Source: Brachybacterium timonense (GTDB taxonomy: Bacteria > Actinomycetota > Actinomycetes > Actinomycetales > Dermabacteraceae). From it: a stretch of DNA of 64,000 nt. The stretch covers positions 2,714,037 through 2,778,036 of the forward strand of contig NZ_LT984895.1 of assembly GCF_900258505.1 (NCBI RefSeq), in the 5' to 3' direction. Under the pieces are notes generated by a model that worked only from the letters and a program-made list of their open reading frames with translations, was not told the DNA's origin and made no database searches. A program made the translations under genes and the position numbers. Below are positions 15,474-23,663 of this stretch, piece by piece. Every line of letters starts with the position of its first letter. The first letter of the stretch is position 1.

Positions 15474-16051
15474 CGGCTCACCTCCCCGTCATCGCCCGCT
15501 GCGTCCGGCCCGTCGTCGGCCTCGGTGTCGTCCTGCGGCACATCCTCGGCGCCCGAGAGGTCCGAGCCGATCGTCTCGTGATCGTCTTCGTCCGGCTCCG
15601 GGCCGAGCATGCCCTGCGATTGCAGCAGCGCGCCGCGACGCGCCTCCTCGCTGAGCGGGAGGTCGCGGCTGGGTGCCTCGGTCCCGGGCCGACGCTGGGA
15701 ACGGCGCAGCACGCGACGGTCTTCAACGTCGTCGGGCACTTCGTCGTGGCCGAACAGCTGCCACGCGCGGTACGCGAGCGCCATGCCGAACGCAGTGATC
15801 CCCAGGGAGATCACGATCGCGGTGAGCACCATGGCGAACGGCAGCGGATCGGACATCTCCGACGGGTCGCCGCTGCCCTCGAACGGAGCGATTCCCGGCG
15901 GCCCTGCCGCAACGATGAACAGCAGGTTCACGCCGTTGCCGCACAGCACGAAGCCCAGCACGATCCGGGACAGGGTGCGCTCAAGCAGCAGGTACACGCC
16001 GCTGGCGATGAGCACACCAGCGATCAGGAGCAGGGAGAGACTAACCGGCAT
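15470..16051 (-). CDS. mnhC: Mrp-type antiporter subunit C with hydrophilic tail
   Basis: A 193-residue protein. The first ~115 residues are NuoK-like with three helices and the motif RIVLGFVLCGNGVNLLFIVA. The rest is a charged tail rich in Asp/Glu (PEPDEDDHETIGSDLSGAED and onward), another acidic extension, as in mnhG of this operon. It overlaps the fused mnhA by 11 bases. Confidence 0.93.
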   Translation of the reverse strand: MPVSLSLLLIAGVLIASGVYLLLERTLSRIVLGFVLCGNGVNLLFIVAAGPPGIAPFEGSGDPSEMSDPLPFAMVLTAIVISLGITAFGMALAYRAWQLFGHDEVPDDVEDRRVLRRSQRRPGTEAPSRDLPLSEEARRGALLQSQGMLGPEPDEDDHETIGSDLSGAEDVPQDDTEADDGPDAAGDDGEVSR

Positions 16052-18974
16052 CGCTCTCCTCCTCCTGCTGCTGATCGATCTGCGCCCCGAGAGAACGCAG
16101 GAAGTCGAGCATCACGCCCACCACCACCAGGTACACACCGACATCGAAGATCAGAGCGCTGGGCAGATGCACCTCACCCAGCAGCGGCACCTGGAACACC
16201 GGTGTGGCCGTGGTGAAGATCCCGCCGCCGAACGGGATCGGCAGCACCGCGGCCACCACCGCGATCGCCATACCTGAGCCGAGCACGGCCCCGGCCTGGA
16301 CGGGCGCGGCCTCACTCAGCTCGTAACGCCCGCCGGCCAGGTAGCGCAGCACAAGCGCCAGGCCCGCCACAAGGCCACCGGCGAAGCCGCCGCCGGGCAG
16401 GTTGTGCCCAGCCATCAGCAGGTAGAGCGAGAACATCATCAGGAAGGGGAACAGCACCCGCGTGATGACCTCGAACAGCACCATGCGGCGCTCCGGGGCG
16501 AGTGTCAGCCCGGCCGACAGCCAGGTGCGCCACCGGTTGCCCTGGGCGACCTCTTCGGGGCGCACGTCGAAACGCAGGGCATTCTGCGGGATCGCCGGAT
16601 CGGCTCGTCGGCGCCAGATCGATGCCGTGGGCTTCATGTCGCGCACACGGGAGATCTGCTGCTCACGCCGGGTGACGAAGATGAGCGATGCCACGCCCGT
16701 AGCGACCACCAACAGCACGCCGATCTCGCCCATGGTGTCCCACACGCGGGCATCCACCAGGGTCACGTTCACCACGTTGTGGCCGCCACCGATCGTGTAG
16801 GCGGGTTCGATCAGTCCGGGGCCCAGCGGTTCCACGTGTCGGGAGCTCGCGGCGATCAACGTCATCGAGCAGAGCGTCACCGCGGTACCGATCGCGATCG
16901 CCCAGCGCGCCACGAAGCCCAGCCGCAGCGGTCGTCGGGAAAAGTGCAGCGGCAGGCGGCGCAGCACGAGCACCAGCACCACGGTCATGGCGGTCTCCAC
17001 CAGCACCTGGGTGGTGGCCACATCCGGTGCGCCCGCGAGCAGGAACAGGGCGGCGGCTACGTAGCCGGTGGCGGAGATGAGGAACACGGCGCGCAACCGC
17101 CGACGGGCGCGCGCCGCACCGATCGCCGCGAACACGGCCACCGGCAGCAGGGCCAGCTCCAGCGGCGAGTGGAACAGCACGAGATTCGGTGTGGTCTCAC
17201 CGTTCAGCAACGCGAAGGGCGCCACCATCGCGATCAGCACCACGAGCATCGACGAGAGCGTGAACGGCAGCGAACCGCGCTGAAACAGTGGCGTCACCGC
17301 GGTGGCCAGGGCATCGGTGCCGCGCATGAGACGACGGAAGCTGCGTTCGGCGTCGAACCACTCCTGAACGGTTTCCCCACCCCAGGTGTTCGGCGACACC
17401 GCCTTCTGCAGACGTTCCACGGGACTCGCCAGCACGATCAGCAGTGCCCCCAACCCCAGCGTCACCGCGGACAGCAGCAGCGGAACCCCGAGGTGTGGGA
17501 TCACAACAAGGTGGATGCCCTTCCCCGTCTCGGGCAGCACCGCGGAGAACGCCCGCAGGATCGACTCCAGCGGCCCCGCAAGCACGGCAAGCGCGACAGA
17601 GCCGATCGCCACCACAGCGGGCGGCAGCCAAAACAACACGGGGACAGACACCGGCGCGACCCGCGGCGCATCAACGGCAGGTCCGAATGCCCCGAGGACG
17701 AATCGCCACGAGTAGGCAACGGTGAGCACAGATCCAGCCACAAGGGCGATCAGCAGCACGCGCTGCGCTCCCCCGCCGTACCACAGCGCGGAGTACACCG
17801 CTTCCTTCGCGACGAACCCGTACAGCGGCGGCACAGCGGCCATCGACGCAGCGGAGACAGCGCCGATGAGCGACACCACCGGCGCTGCACGCCACACCCC
17901 ATTGAGCACACGTAGGTCGCGTGTGCCGAACTTCTTGTCGACGATGCCTACCACCATGAACAGCGGTGCTTTGAACACCGAATGCGCGATCAGCATGGCC
18001 AGCGCTGCCAGCACAGCGTCGTGCGTAGCCAGCCCCGAGATCGCGGCGAGGAAGCCGAGCTGGGACACGGTGCCGTAGGCGAGCAGCAGCTTGATGTCGG
18101 TCTGCCGCAGCGCGCGCCACCCGCCCAACAGCATGGTGACAGCACCCACCACCGCAAGGACCACGGAAACGGTCTCCACGTGGGCGATCGCGGGCGCGAA
18201 CCGCAGGATCAGGTAGATGCCGGCCTTCACCATCGCTGCGGCATGGAGATATGCGGAGACCGGCGTGGGTGCAGCCATTGCACCGGGCAGCCAGAAGTGG
18301 GTGGGGACGAGCGCCGACTTCGACATTGCTCCCGCCATCACCAGCAGCAGCCCCGTGAGCAGGTACGGGGAGCTCTCGGACCACATCGGGGAGGCGACGA
18401 TGTCCGAAAGGTTCATCGACCCGGCACGGTACGCCAGCATCAGCAGGCCCACGAGCATAGCGAGTCCGCCCGCGGTGGTGGAGATGATCGCATTCATCGC
18501 CGCGCGCCGGGAGGCCTGTTTCTCGTTGTAGTGCCCGATGAGCAGGTAGGAGAAGATCGTGGTGAGCTCCCAGAAGGTGTAGAGCATCATCGCGTCTTCG
18601 GCGAGCACGAGCCCTACCATGGCGCCGGCGAAGGCGGTGAGAACACCGGCGAAGCGACCAAGACCCGGCTCAGTGTTCTTGAAGTACCTGGCGCAGTAGA
18701 CGAGCACGAGAGCGCCGATCGCTGTCGCGATCATCGCCAGCACCCACGAGAGCGAGTCCAGTCGGAACCCGAGCGCTATGTCGAACTCGGGGATCCACTC
18801 CACACGTGCGTCGATCGGCGTGTGCACGAGGTCGCGGGGGTCGTGCGAGGCCAGCCAGACGGCGGATCCGGCCGGCACCAGCGCCAGCGGGTAGAAGGCG
18901 TTGCGACCCATCACTCGGACCAGCACCGGCGCCGCGAGCGCGGCGACGACGTGGGCGAGGAGGATCGTGAACAC
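16041..18974 (-). CDS. mnhA: Mrp-type antiporter fused subunits A and B
   Basis: About 977 residues from the GTG at 18974, which has GGAG seven bases upstream; an ATG at 18989 would add five residues. The N-terminal ~500 residues are the NuoL-like channel, with the helix DAMMLYTFWELTTIFSYLLI, the Lys signature KSALVPTHFWLPGAMAAPTP and TDIKLLLAYGTVSQLGFLAA. A middle portion has the MnhA-specific C-terminal helices. The last ~150 residues are MnhB-like (FPFLMMFSLYLLMAGHNLPG, then GGFAGGL). Fusion of A and B is common in actinobacteria. It is first gene of the operon. Confidence 0.95.
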   Translation of the reverse strand: MFTILLAHVVAALAAPVLVRVMGRNAFYPLALVPAGSAVWLASHDPRDLVHTPIDARVEWIPEFDIALGFRLDSLSWVLAMIATAIGALVLVYCARYFKNTEPGLGRFAGVLTAFAGAMVGLVLAEDAMMLYTFWELTTIFSYLLIGHYNEKQASRRAAMNAIISTTAGGLAMLVGLLMLAYRAGSMNLSDIVASPMWSESSPYLLTGLLLVMAGAMSKSALVPTHFWLPGAMAAPTPVSAYLHAAAMVKAGIYLILRFAPAIAHVETVSVVLAVVGAVTMLLGGWRALRQTDIKLLLAYGTVSQLGFLAAISGLATHDAVLAALAMLIAHSVFKAPLFMVVGIVDKKFGTRDLRVLNGVWRAAPVVSLIGAVSAASMAAVPPLYGFVAKEAVYSALWYGGGAQRVLLIALVAGSVLTVAYSWRFVLGAFGPAVDAPRVAPVSVPVLFWLPPAVVAIGSVALAVLAGPLESILRAFSAVLPETGKGIHLVVIPHLGVPLLLSAVTLGLGALLIVLASPVERLQKAVSPNTWGGETVQEWFDAERSFRRLMRGTDALATAVTPLFQRGSLPFTLSSMLVVLIAMVAPFALLNGETTPNLVLFHSPLELALLPVAVFAAIGAARARRRLRAVFLISATGYVAAALFLLAGAPDVATTQVLVETAMTVVLVLVLRRLPLHFSRRPLRLGFVARWAIAIGTAVTLCSMTLIAASSRHVEPLGPGLIEPAYTIGGGHNVVNVTLVDARVWDTMGEIGVLLVVATGVASLIFVTRREQQISRVRDMKPTASIWRRRADPAIPQNALRFDVRPEEVAQGNRWRTWLSAGLTLAPERRMVLFEVITRVLFPFLMMFSLYLLMAGHNLPGGGFAGGLVAGLALVLRYLAGGRYELSEAAPVQAGAVLGSGMAIAVVAAVLPIPFGGGIFTTATPVFQVPLLGEVHLPSALIFDVGVYLVVVGVMLDFLRSLGAQIDQQQEEESDAG

Positions 18975-19085
18975 GCAGTCTCCGTCCATCGTCCGGGAAG
19001 AGTGGGGTGGCCTGGGCCGGGCGTCATTCTACGGGACGGTTCTGACAGGCCGACGGGCCGTCCATCCGGTGCGGAGCGCAGTCCG

Positions 19086-19097
19086 TAGAGTTGGCTC
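19086..19097 (+). promoter_or_regulatory. -10 box directly before a leaderless MFS gene
   Basis: TAGAGT at 19086-19091 is followed by six bases and then the ATG at 19098, with no Shine-Dalgarno sequence. A transcript from this box would begin at or next to the start codon. Confidence 0.55.
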
Positions 19098-20492
19098 ATG
19101 TCCACCGCCCCGGATGCATCCCGGTCCCCTGCCTCAGATTCAGCCGACGGTTCCGCGCTCGGCTCCGCTGCGGGCACCGCACGAGTGTCGCTGCGACGTC
19201 AGGTCACCGCCTTCGCCCTGTGGGACGGCGGCATGTCAGCGTTCAGCTCCGTGATCCTCACCTTTGTGTTCTCCACCTACATCACCAAGGCCGTCGCTGC
19301 CGAGGGCGTGGTGGGGAAGGCCGCGATCAAGGCTGCCCAGGACCACGGCGCTCAGGTCGTGAGCGGCTGGCAGACGGTCGGTGCTGTGGCCGTGGCGCTG
19401 CTCGCCCCGCTGCTGGGGAACCTCGCTGATTCCGGGGGCGGGCGCAATGCGCTGCTGCGCATCTTCACGATCGCCACCGTCGTCACGGTCGCGCTGATGC
19501 CGATGGTGGCACTGGACAGCGACGCACTGGTGCTGGGCGCTGTGCTGCTGGCGGTCGCGATCGTGTTCAGTGAGCTCGCCGGGGTGTTCGTGAACTCAGT
19601 GCTGCCGGAGATCTCCACGGAGGCGAATCGCGGCCGCATCTCCGGCACCGCCTGGGCCGTCGGCTACTGGGGGTCGATCCTCTGCCTGGGCCTGGTGCTC
19701 ATTCTGTTCGTCATGCCGGGAACGGGACTGCTAGGTATCACCGATGAGAACGGCTGGAATCTGCGAGCGGTACCACTGTTCGTCGCAGCGTGGATCCTGG
19801 CAGGCACTCTCCCGCTGATGCTGTGGGCGCCGCGACATGCAGCCTCAGACCCCGGAGCGCGATGGAATCCGCTGCAGGGCTACATCACGATCATCCGCCG
19901 CGTGACCCGTGCGGTGCGCGATGAGCCGGTGATGCTGCAGTACCTGGTCGCGTCGGCGATCTACCGCGACGGTCTGGGCGCCGTGTTCTCCGTGGCCGGA
20001 ATCCTGGCGGGCGTCGCATACGGCTTCTCCACCGTCGAGGTGATCCTGTTCGGCATCGTGGCGAACCTGGTGGCAGGCTTCGGGGTCTTCGTCGGTGGGC
20101 GGGCCGACGACCGGTTCGGGCCACGCCCCGTGATCATCGCGGGATGCCTGGGCATCATCGTGCTGGGCCTGCTGGTGTTCGCCTTCGGCTCACCACTCGT
20201 GTTCTGGATCGCGGGACTGGCGATCTGCCTGTTCGTCGGCCCCGTGCAGTCCGCATCGCGCAACCTGCTCACTCGCTTGTCTGCACCCGGCCGGGAGACA
20301 GAGAACTTCGGCCTATACGCCACCACGGGGCGCGCGCTCGGCTTCCTGGGGATGGGCGCGTTCACGCTGACGGTCGCGTGGCTCAACGACACGCGTTCCG
20401 GCATCCTCGGGATCATCGTGGTGATGGCGGTGGGCCTGCTGGCATTCGTGCCGATCCGTTTGGGAGCTGCCGGGCGCGCATCGGCGCGCTGA
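19098..20492 (+). CDS. UMF1-type MFS transporter
   Basis: A 464-residue protein with a 35-residue Ser/Ala-rich cytoplasmic start, then about 12 helices. The opening FALWDGGMSAFSSVILTFVF matches the F-A-x-x-D-x-x-x-S-A-F signature of the UMF1/Atg22-like MFS branch. A typical loop GNLADSGGGRN follows helix 2, and a second MFS loop (GGRADDRFGPRP) lies in the middle. Substrates of bacterial UMF1 proteins are largely unknown, although the eukaryotic relative exports amino acids from vacuoles. It stands divergent from the antiporter operon and is probably leaderless. Confidence 0.85.
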   Translation: MSTAPDASRSPASDSADGSALGSAAGTARVSLRRQVTAFALWDGGMSAFSSVILTFVFSTYITKAVAAEGVVGKAAIKAAQDHGAQVVSGWQTVGAVAVALLAPLLGNLADSGGGRNALLRIFTIATVVTVALMPMVALDSDALVLGAVLLAVAIVFSELAGVFVNSVLPEISTEANRGRISGTAWAVGYWGSILCLGLVLILFVMPGTGLLGITDENGWNLRAVPLFVAAWILAGTLPLMLWAPRHAASDPGARWNPLQGYITIIRRVTRAVRDEPVMLQYLVASAIYRDGLGAVFSVAGILAGVAYGFSTVEVILFGIVANLVAGFGVFVGGRADDRFGPRPVIIAGCLGIIVLGLLVFAFGSPLVFWIAGLAICLFVGPVQSASRNLLTRLSAPGRETENFGLYATTGRALGFLGMGAFTLTVAWLNDTRSGILGIIVVMAVGLLAFVPIRLGAAGRASAR

Positions 20493-20514
20493 GCGCAGCG
20501 ACCGGCCGACGAGT

Positions 20515-21381
20515 TCAGGCCAGCTGAGCCGGGTCGACCAGGAAGCCCTCCGGGTCGACCACGAAACCGCCGACGGTCTCGTGCACCAGCCCGACGATCT
20601 GCCCGATCCGTCGATACACGCGCACCCAGCGCTGAGCGGTTGCCTCGTCGGGCTGCTCCAGCTGCAGCTCTGCACGGTCTTCCGGCTCATACACAACCAT
20701 GTAGTACACCGCCTCATCCGCCCAGGGAACATCCTGCAGCGCCACGGGCACCTCGCCGCGTCCCACATGCACGAGGATCCGGCCGCCCTCATCGAGGTCG
20801 ATGCTGAGCCCATACGAGGAGATCGGCGCATCCGTCGGGTCGTCATCGAGCGTCGCCTCCGGCTCGAGCGGCGCGATGAGTTGCGCGAAGGACTCCGGGG
20901 CGAGCACATGCGGGCTCAGCACCGCCAGGTCCGGAATGCAGCAGGGGTGGGGCTCCAGGCGCACACCATCCTCCGTGACCACAGCGCCGAACAGTCGGCG
21001 CGCAAGGGACCACGCGAGGTCAAGTGCCTCCAGCTCGACACCTTCGGGCTGTCCGTCAGGGAATGCTCGGCCGTACCCGTGGGAATCAGGCTCGGCTTCG
21101 CGTGCACTGTCGCCCTGGCTCGCGTCGCCACGCTCACGCGGAGCCTCCAGGGTCCAGCGTCCTGCCCCGCGTCGGCTCTCATCCGCTACCAGACGCATGC
21201 CATCACCGATCGTGAGCACGCCACCGTCGAGCGCTGCCTCCGGGCGCACATTGCGGATCATCGTGAGCACATCCGCCGGGTCGGTGGTGCGCGGAAGCTG
21301 CAGCCGGTGCGCGGTCAGGGGCTGCGTCGTCGCATCGTCGGACTGCGTCGTGTCGTGGGACAGATCGGATGGGGCGCTCAT
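20515..21381 (-). CDS. protein of unknown function coupled to dcd
   Basis: A 288-residue protein whose ATG at 21381 overlaps the dcd stop codon by one base (TGATG), implying translational coupling. I do not recognise a family. The N-terminal ~40 residues are Ser/Thr/Asp-rich and probably disordered. The rest alternates beta-like stretches and acidic loops, with a CCIPDLAVLSPHVLAPESFA segment near the middle and LDEGGRILVHVGRGEVPVAL followed by a YYMVVYEPEDRAELQLEQPD stretch. There is no signal peptide, membrane helix or nucleotide-binding motif. Its link to nucleotide metabolism is suggested only by the operon. Confidence 0.7.
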   Translation of the reverse strand: MSAPSDLSHDTTQSDDATTQPLTAHRLQLPRTTDPADVLTMIRNVRPEAALDGGVLTIGDGMRLVADESRRGAGRWTLEAPRERGDASQGDSAREAEPDSHGYGRAFPDGQPEGVELEALDLAWSLARRLFGAVVTEDGVRLEPHPCCIPDLAVLSPHVLAPESFAQLIAPLEPEATLDDDPTDAPISSYGLSIDLDEGGRILVHVGRGEVPVALQDVPWADEAVYYMVVYEPEDRAELQLEQPDEATAQRWVRVYRRIGQIVGLVHETVGGFVVDPEGFLVDPAQLA

Positions 21382-21974
21382 CAGCTCTCCTCCTCCACCG
21401 GGATACGCGTGCGATGGAAGTTCAGGGCCGAACGCGACGGGGTGGGGCCGCGTTGACCCAGATAGCGGTTCAGGTTCCCGGCGGACCCGTACGGGCGCTC
21501 TGCCGGGCTGGACAGGCGGAAGAAGCACAGCTGCCCGACCTTCATTCCGGGCCAGAGCGCGACAGGCAGGGTGGCCATATTCGACAGCTCCAACGTGATG
21601 TGCCCGGTGAAGCCGGGATCGATGAAGCCCGCGGTGGAATGCGTGAGCAGGCCCAGACGGCCCAGCGAGCTCTTTCCCTCCAGGCGCGCAGCGACATCAT
21701 CGGGCAGGGTGATGCGCTCATACGTCGAGGCCAGCACGAACTCCCCGGGGTGCAGCATGTAGGGCTCGTCGGGGTCCATCACGATCTCCCGCGTGAGCTC
21801 AGCCTGCTCCTGCGCAGGGTCGATCATCGCGTACTTGTGATTGTCGAACTGGCGGAAGAAGCGGTCGATGCGCACATCCACGGAGGCGGGCTGAACCATC
21901 TGCGGGTCGTACGGGTCCAGCTCGACCCGGCCCGCCTCGATCTGGTCTCGAATATCGCGATCGCTCAGCAGCAC
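21381..21974 (-). CDS. dcd: dCTP deaminase
   Basis: A 197-residue enzyme that converts dCTP to dUTP (some actinobacterial relatives go directly to dUMP), supplying dTTP synthesis. It begins [20 protein letters not shown]. It carries the family block [16 protein letters not shown], the active-site region [13 protein letters not shown] with S-S-x-G-R, and [21 protein letters not shown] with the catalytic Glu. A C-terminal tail, which closes over the nucleotide in this family, is present. The length is normal. Whether it is mono- or bifunctional cannot be told by eye. Confidence 0.96.
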   Translation of the reverse strand: MLLSDRDIRDQIEAGRVELDPYDPQMVQPASVDVRIDRFFRQFDNHKYAMIDPAQEQAELTREIVMDPDEPYMLHPGEFVLASTYERITLPDDVAARLEGKSSLGRLGLLTHSTAGFIDPGFTGHITLELSNMATLPVALWPGMKVGQLCFFRLSSPAERPYGSAGNLNRYLGQRGPTPSRSALNFHRTRIPVEEES

Positions 21975-22123
21975 CCGCTCAGCCTATCCGCCCGGATGCG
22001 ATCCTGCCCACGGCTCGCAGCAGGCGATGTGCCTCGCCACCGTCGGCGGGGTATGCTGATCGGCGTTCGTCGCCCACAGTGTGCGTTTCCTTTCGGCGAA
22101 TGCACAGCTGAGGGCGGGGATTC

Positions 22124-22194
22124 GCGGGTGTAGTTCAATGGTAGAACTTCAGCTTCCCAAGCTGACAGCGCGGGTTCGATTCCCGTCACCCGCT
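22124..22194 (+). tRNA. tRNA-Gly (anticodon CCC)
   Basis: A 71-base cloverleaf: acceptor GCGGGTG / CACCCGC, D-arm AGTTCAATGGTAGAAC, anticodon stem CAGC around TTCCCAA giving CCC, and T-arm GCGGGTTCGATTCCCGT. CCA is not encoded. Confidence 0.95.
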
Positions 22195-22256
22195 CCGTTT
22201 GCGCTGGTCACGCCGCACTGTTGCGCCCTGACCGGGTGGCACTCCGGCCACGCAGT

Positions 22257-22295
22257 GCGATGGGCCCACCGTGCTGGGCAAAGCAGACCCATCGC
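22257..22295. terminator. hairpin between tRNA-Gly and the DUF4282 gene
   Basis: GCGATGGG (22257-22264) and CCCATCGC (22288-22295) form a perfect 8-bp stem with a GC-rich loop. It lies between two converging transcription units and could serve both. Confidence 0.5.
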
Positions 22296-22323
22296 GTTGC
22301 ACAGATCCCGCCAGCAGCGGAGG

Positions 22324-22869
22324 TCAGGCGCGTCCTTCCAGGTGATCGCGAACAGCCTGCATGTCCTCTGCGGTGCGGATGTTCGCGAGCGACAGCTCGA
22401 GGAAGACACGCACAACGATGATCATCACGAGCACCGGGATCCACCCGAGCAGCAGGTGCGCCACTCCCATCATCGCGGGGAGGAACGCCACGGCCTCCGT
22501 CTGGTAATCACCGGACAGGATCGCGGCCATCGCAAAGTTGCCCAGGGCAGATCCCAGCCAGGCGATCACCCCCAGAGCGACGGTGAGGATGTAGAGGATC
22601 TTGGCCACGGTCGGGGTGGCGTAGCTGCGGAAGGAGAGGTCGATCAGGGCCTTGAGACCACCTTCCTTGCGGGTACCGCTCGGAGCCGCCGCAGCGCTGA
22701 AGGACCCAGAAGCTGTTCCTGTCGCTGCCGTGCCCGACGCAGCGCTGCTCGTTCCGTGGGAGGTGTGTGCCGAGTAGTCCGGGTAGTCCGCGCGGCTATC
22801 AGCGGAGGGAACGTCGGTGCCGGAGGATGGGGAGTAGGGAGTGGGCTGGGGAGCAGGGTTCTGAGTCAT
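22324..22869 (-). CDS. DUF4282-type membrane protein
   Basis: A 181-residue protein from the ATG at 22869 (MTQNPAPQPTPYSPSSG). The first ~70 residues are low-complexity Ser/Ala/Thr/Tyr/Pro, probably a disordered cytoplasmic region. Then come a conserved-looking linker (LKALIDLSFRSYATPTVAKI), two membrane helices (about residues 90-115 and 130-160), and the motif VFLELSLANIRTAEDMQAVR typical of DUF4282 proteins. The function of the family is unknown. It is monocistronic, between tRNA-Gly and the TetR gene. Confidence 0.8.
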   Translation of the reverse strand: MTQNPAPQPTPYSPSSGTDVPSADSRADYPDYSAHTSHGTSSAASGTAATGTASGSFSAAAAPSGTRKEGGLKALIDLSFRSYATPTVAKILYILTVALGVIAWLGSALGNFAMAAILSGDYQTEAVAFLPAMMGVAHLLLGWIPVLVMIIVVRVFLELSLANIRTAEDMQAVRDHLEGRA

Positions 22870-23019
22870 AGCGTCATTGTGCCAGTTGCCCCACATGTCA
22901 GGGCGAGGCGGCGACGCCCGCTGCTGACGCCGCGCTAGCCCACCGATGACCTCTCAGGCCGCGACTCACCGAGCACCGCGGTCGGGACCCTGGGCCCTCC
23001 GCCGGTTCTGTCACGGTGT

Positions 23020-23031
23020 AACAATGCCCGC
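23020..23031 (+). promoter_or_regulatory. -10 box directly before a leaderless TetR gene
   Basis: AACAAT (23020-23025, within TGTAACAAT) is followed by six bases and the ATG at 23032. No Shine-Dalgarno sequence is present. Confidence 0.5.
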
Positions 23032-23607
23032 ATGCCCAAGATCATCGGCGCCTCGCTGGAGGAGCACCGTGAACGCACCCGGGAGAAGATCTTCGCCGCG
23101 CTCGGCGAGCTCCTGGGCACACACGAGTTCGACGAAATCACGTTCTCGTCGATCGCCAAGAGCGCCGGGGTTGGGCGCACCGCGATGTACAACCACTTCC
23201 CCGACAAGGACACGCTCCTGGTCGAGTACGCGATCCATGAGACCGACGGGTACATCCGCGCTCTTGAGGAGGGCATCTCCCACGCCCGCAGCCCCCGGGA
23301 GGCGGTGCTGCTCTACGTGCGTACCCAGCTGGAGCTGACGGTGTCGTTGCATATGCCGACGAATCTCTCGCGCCACCAACTCGCCCCGCAGACGGCGATG
23401 AAGATGCATGAGCACGTGCTGATGATCGACAAGGTGCTGCGGCGCATTCTTGACAGCGGTATCGCCAGCGGTGACTTCGCCGAGGATCTCGATGTCGATG
23501 CCGCGATACGCATCATCAACGCGCTGGTGGTCGGCAAGCGGATGCAGCGCGTCACCCGCTCCTCGCTGGAGGAGTTCGTGCTGCGCGGCCTGGGTGCTCA
23601 GGTCTGA
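23032..23607 (+). CDS. TetR/AcrR-family transcriptional regulator
   Basis: A 191-residue protein with an N-terminal TetR HTH at about residues 10-56 (REKIFAALGELLGTHEFDEI, then SIAKSAGVGRTAMYNHFPDK). A helical ligand-binding domain follows, containing a conserved-looking NLSRHQLAPQTAMKMHEHVL stretch. It is probably leaderless. It converges on the pyrophosphatase-like gene (23664) and has no obvious divergent target, so its regulon and ligand are unknown. Confidence 0.9.
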   Translation: MPKIIGASLEEHRERTREKIFAALGELLGTHEFDEITFSSIAKSAGVGRTAMYNHFPDKDTLLVEYAIHETDGYIRALEEGISHARSPREAVLLYVRTQLELTVSLHMPTNLSRHQLAPQTAMKMHEHVLMIDKVLRRILDSGIASGDFAEDLDVDAAIRIINALVVGKRMQRVTRSSLEEFVLRGLGAQV

Positions 23608-23663
23608 CCCACGACCTCAGTCGCCAACCACCTCAGTCGGCCGCCACCGTGACCCCGACCGTC

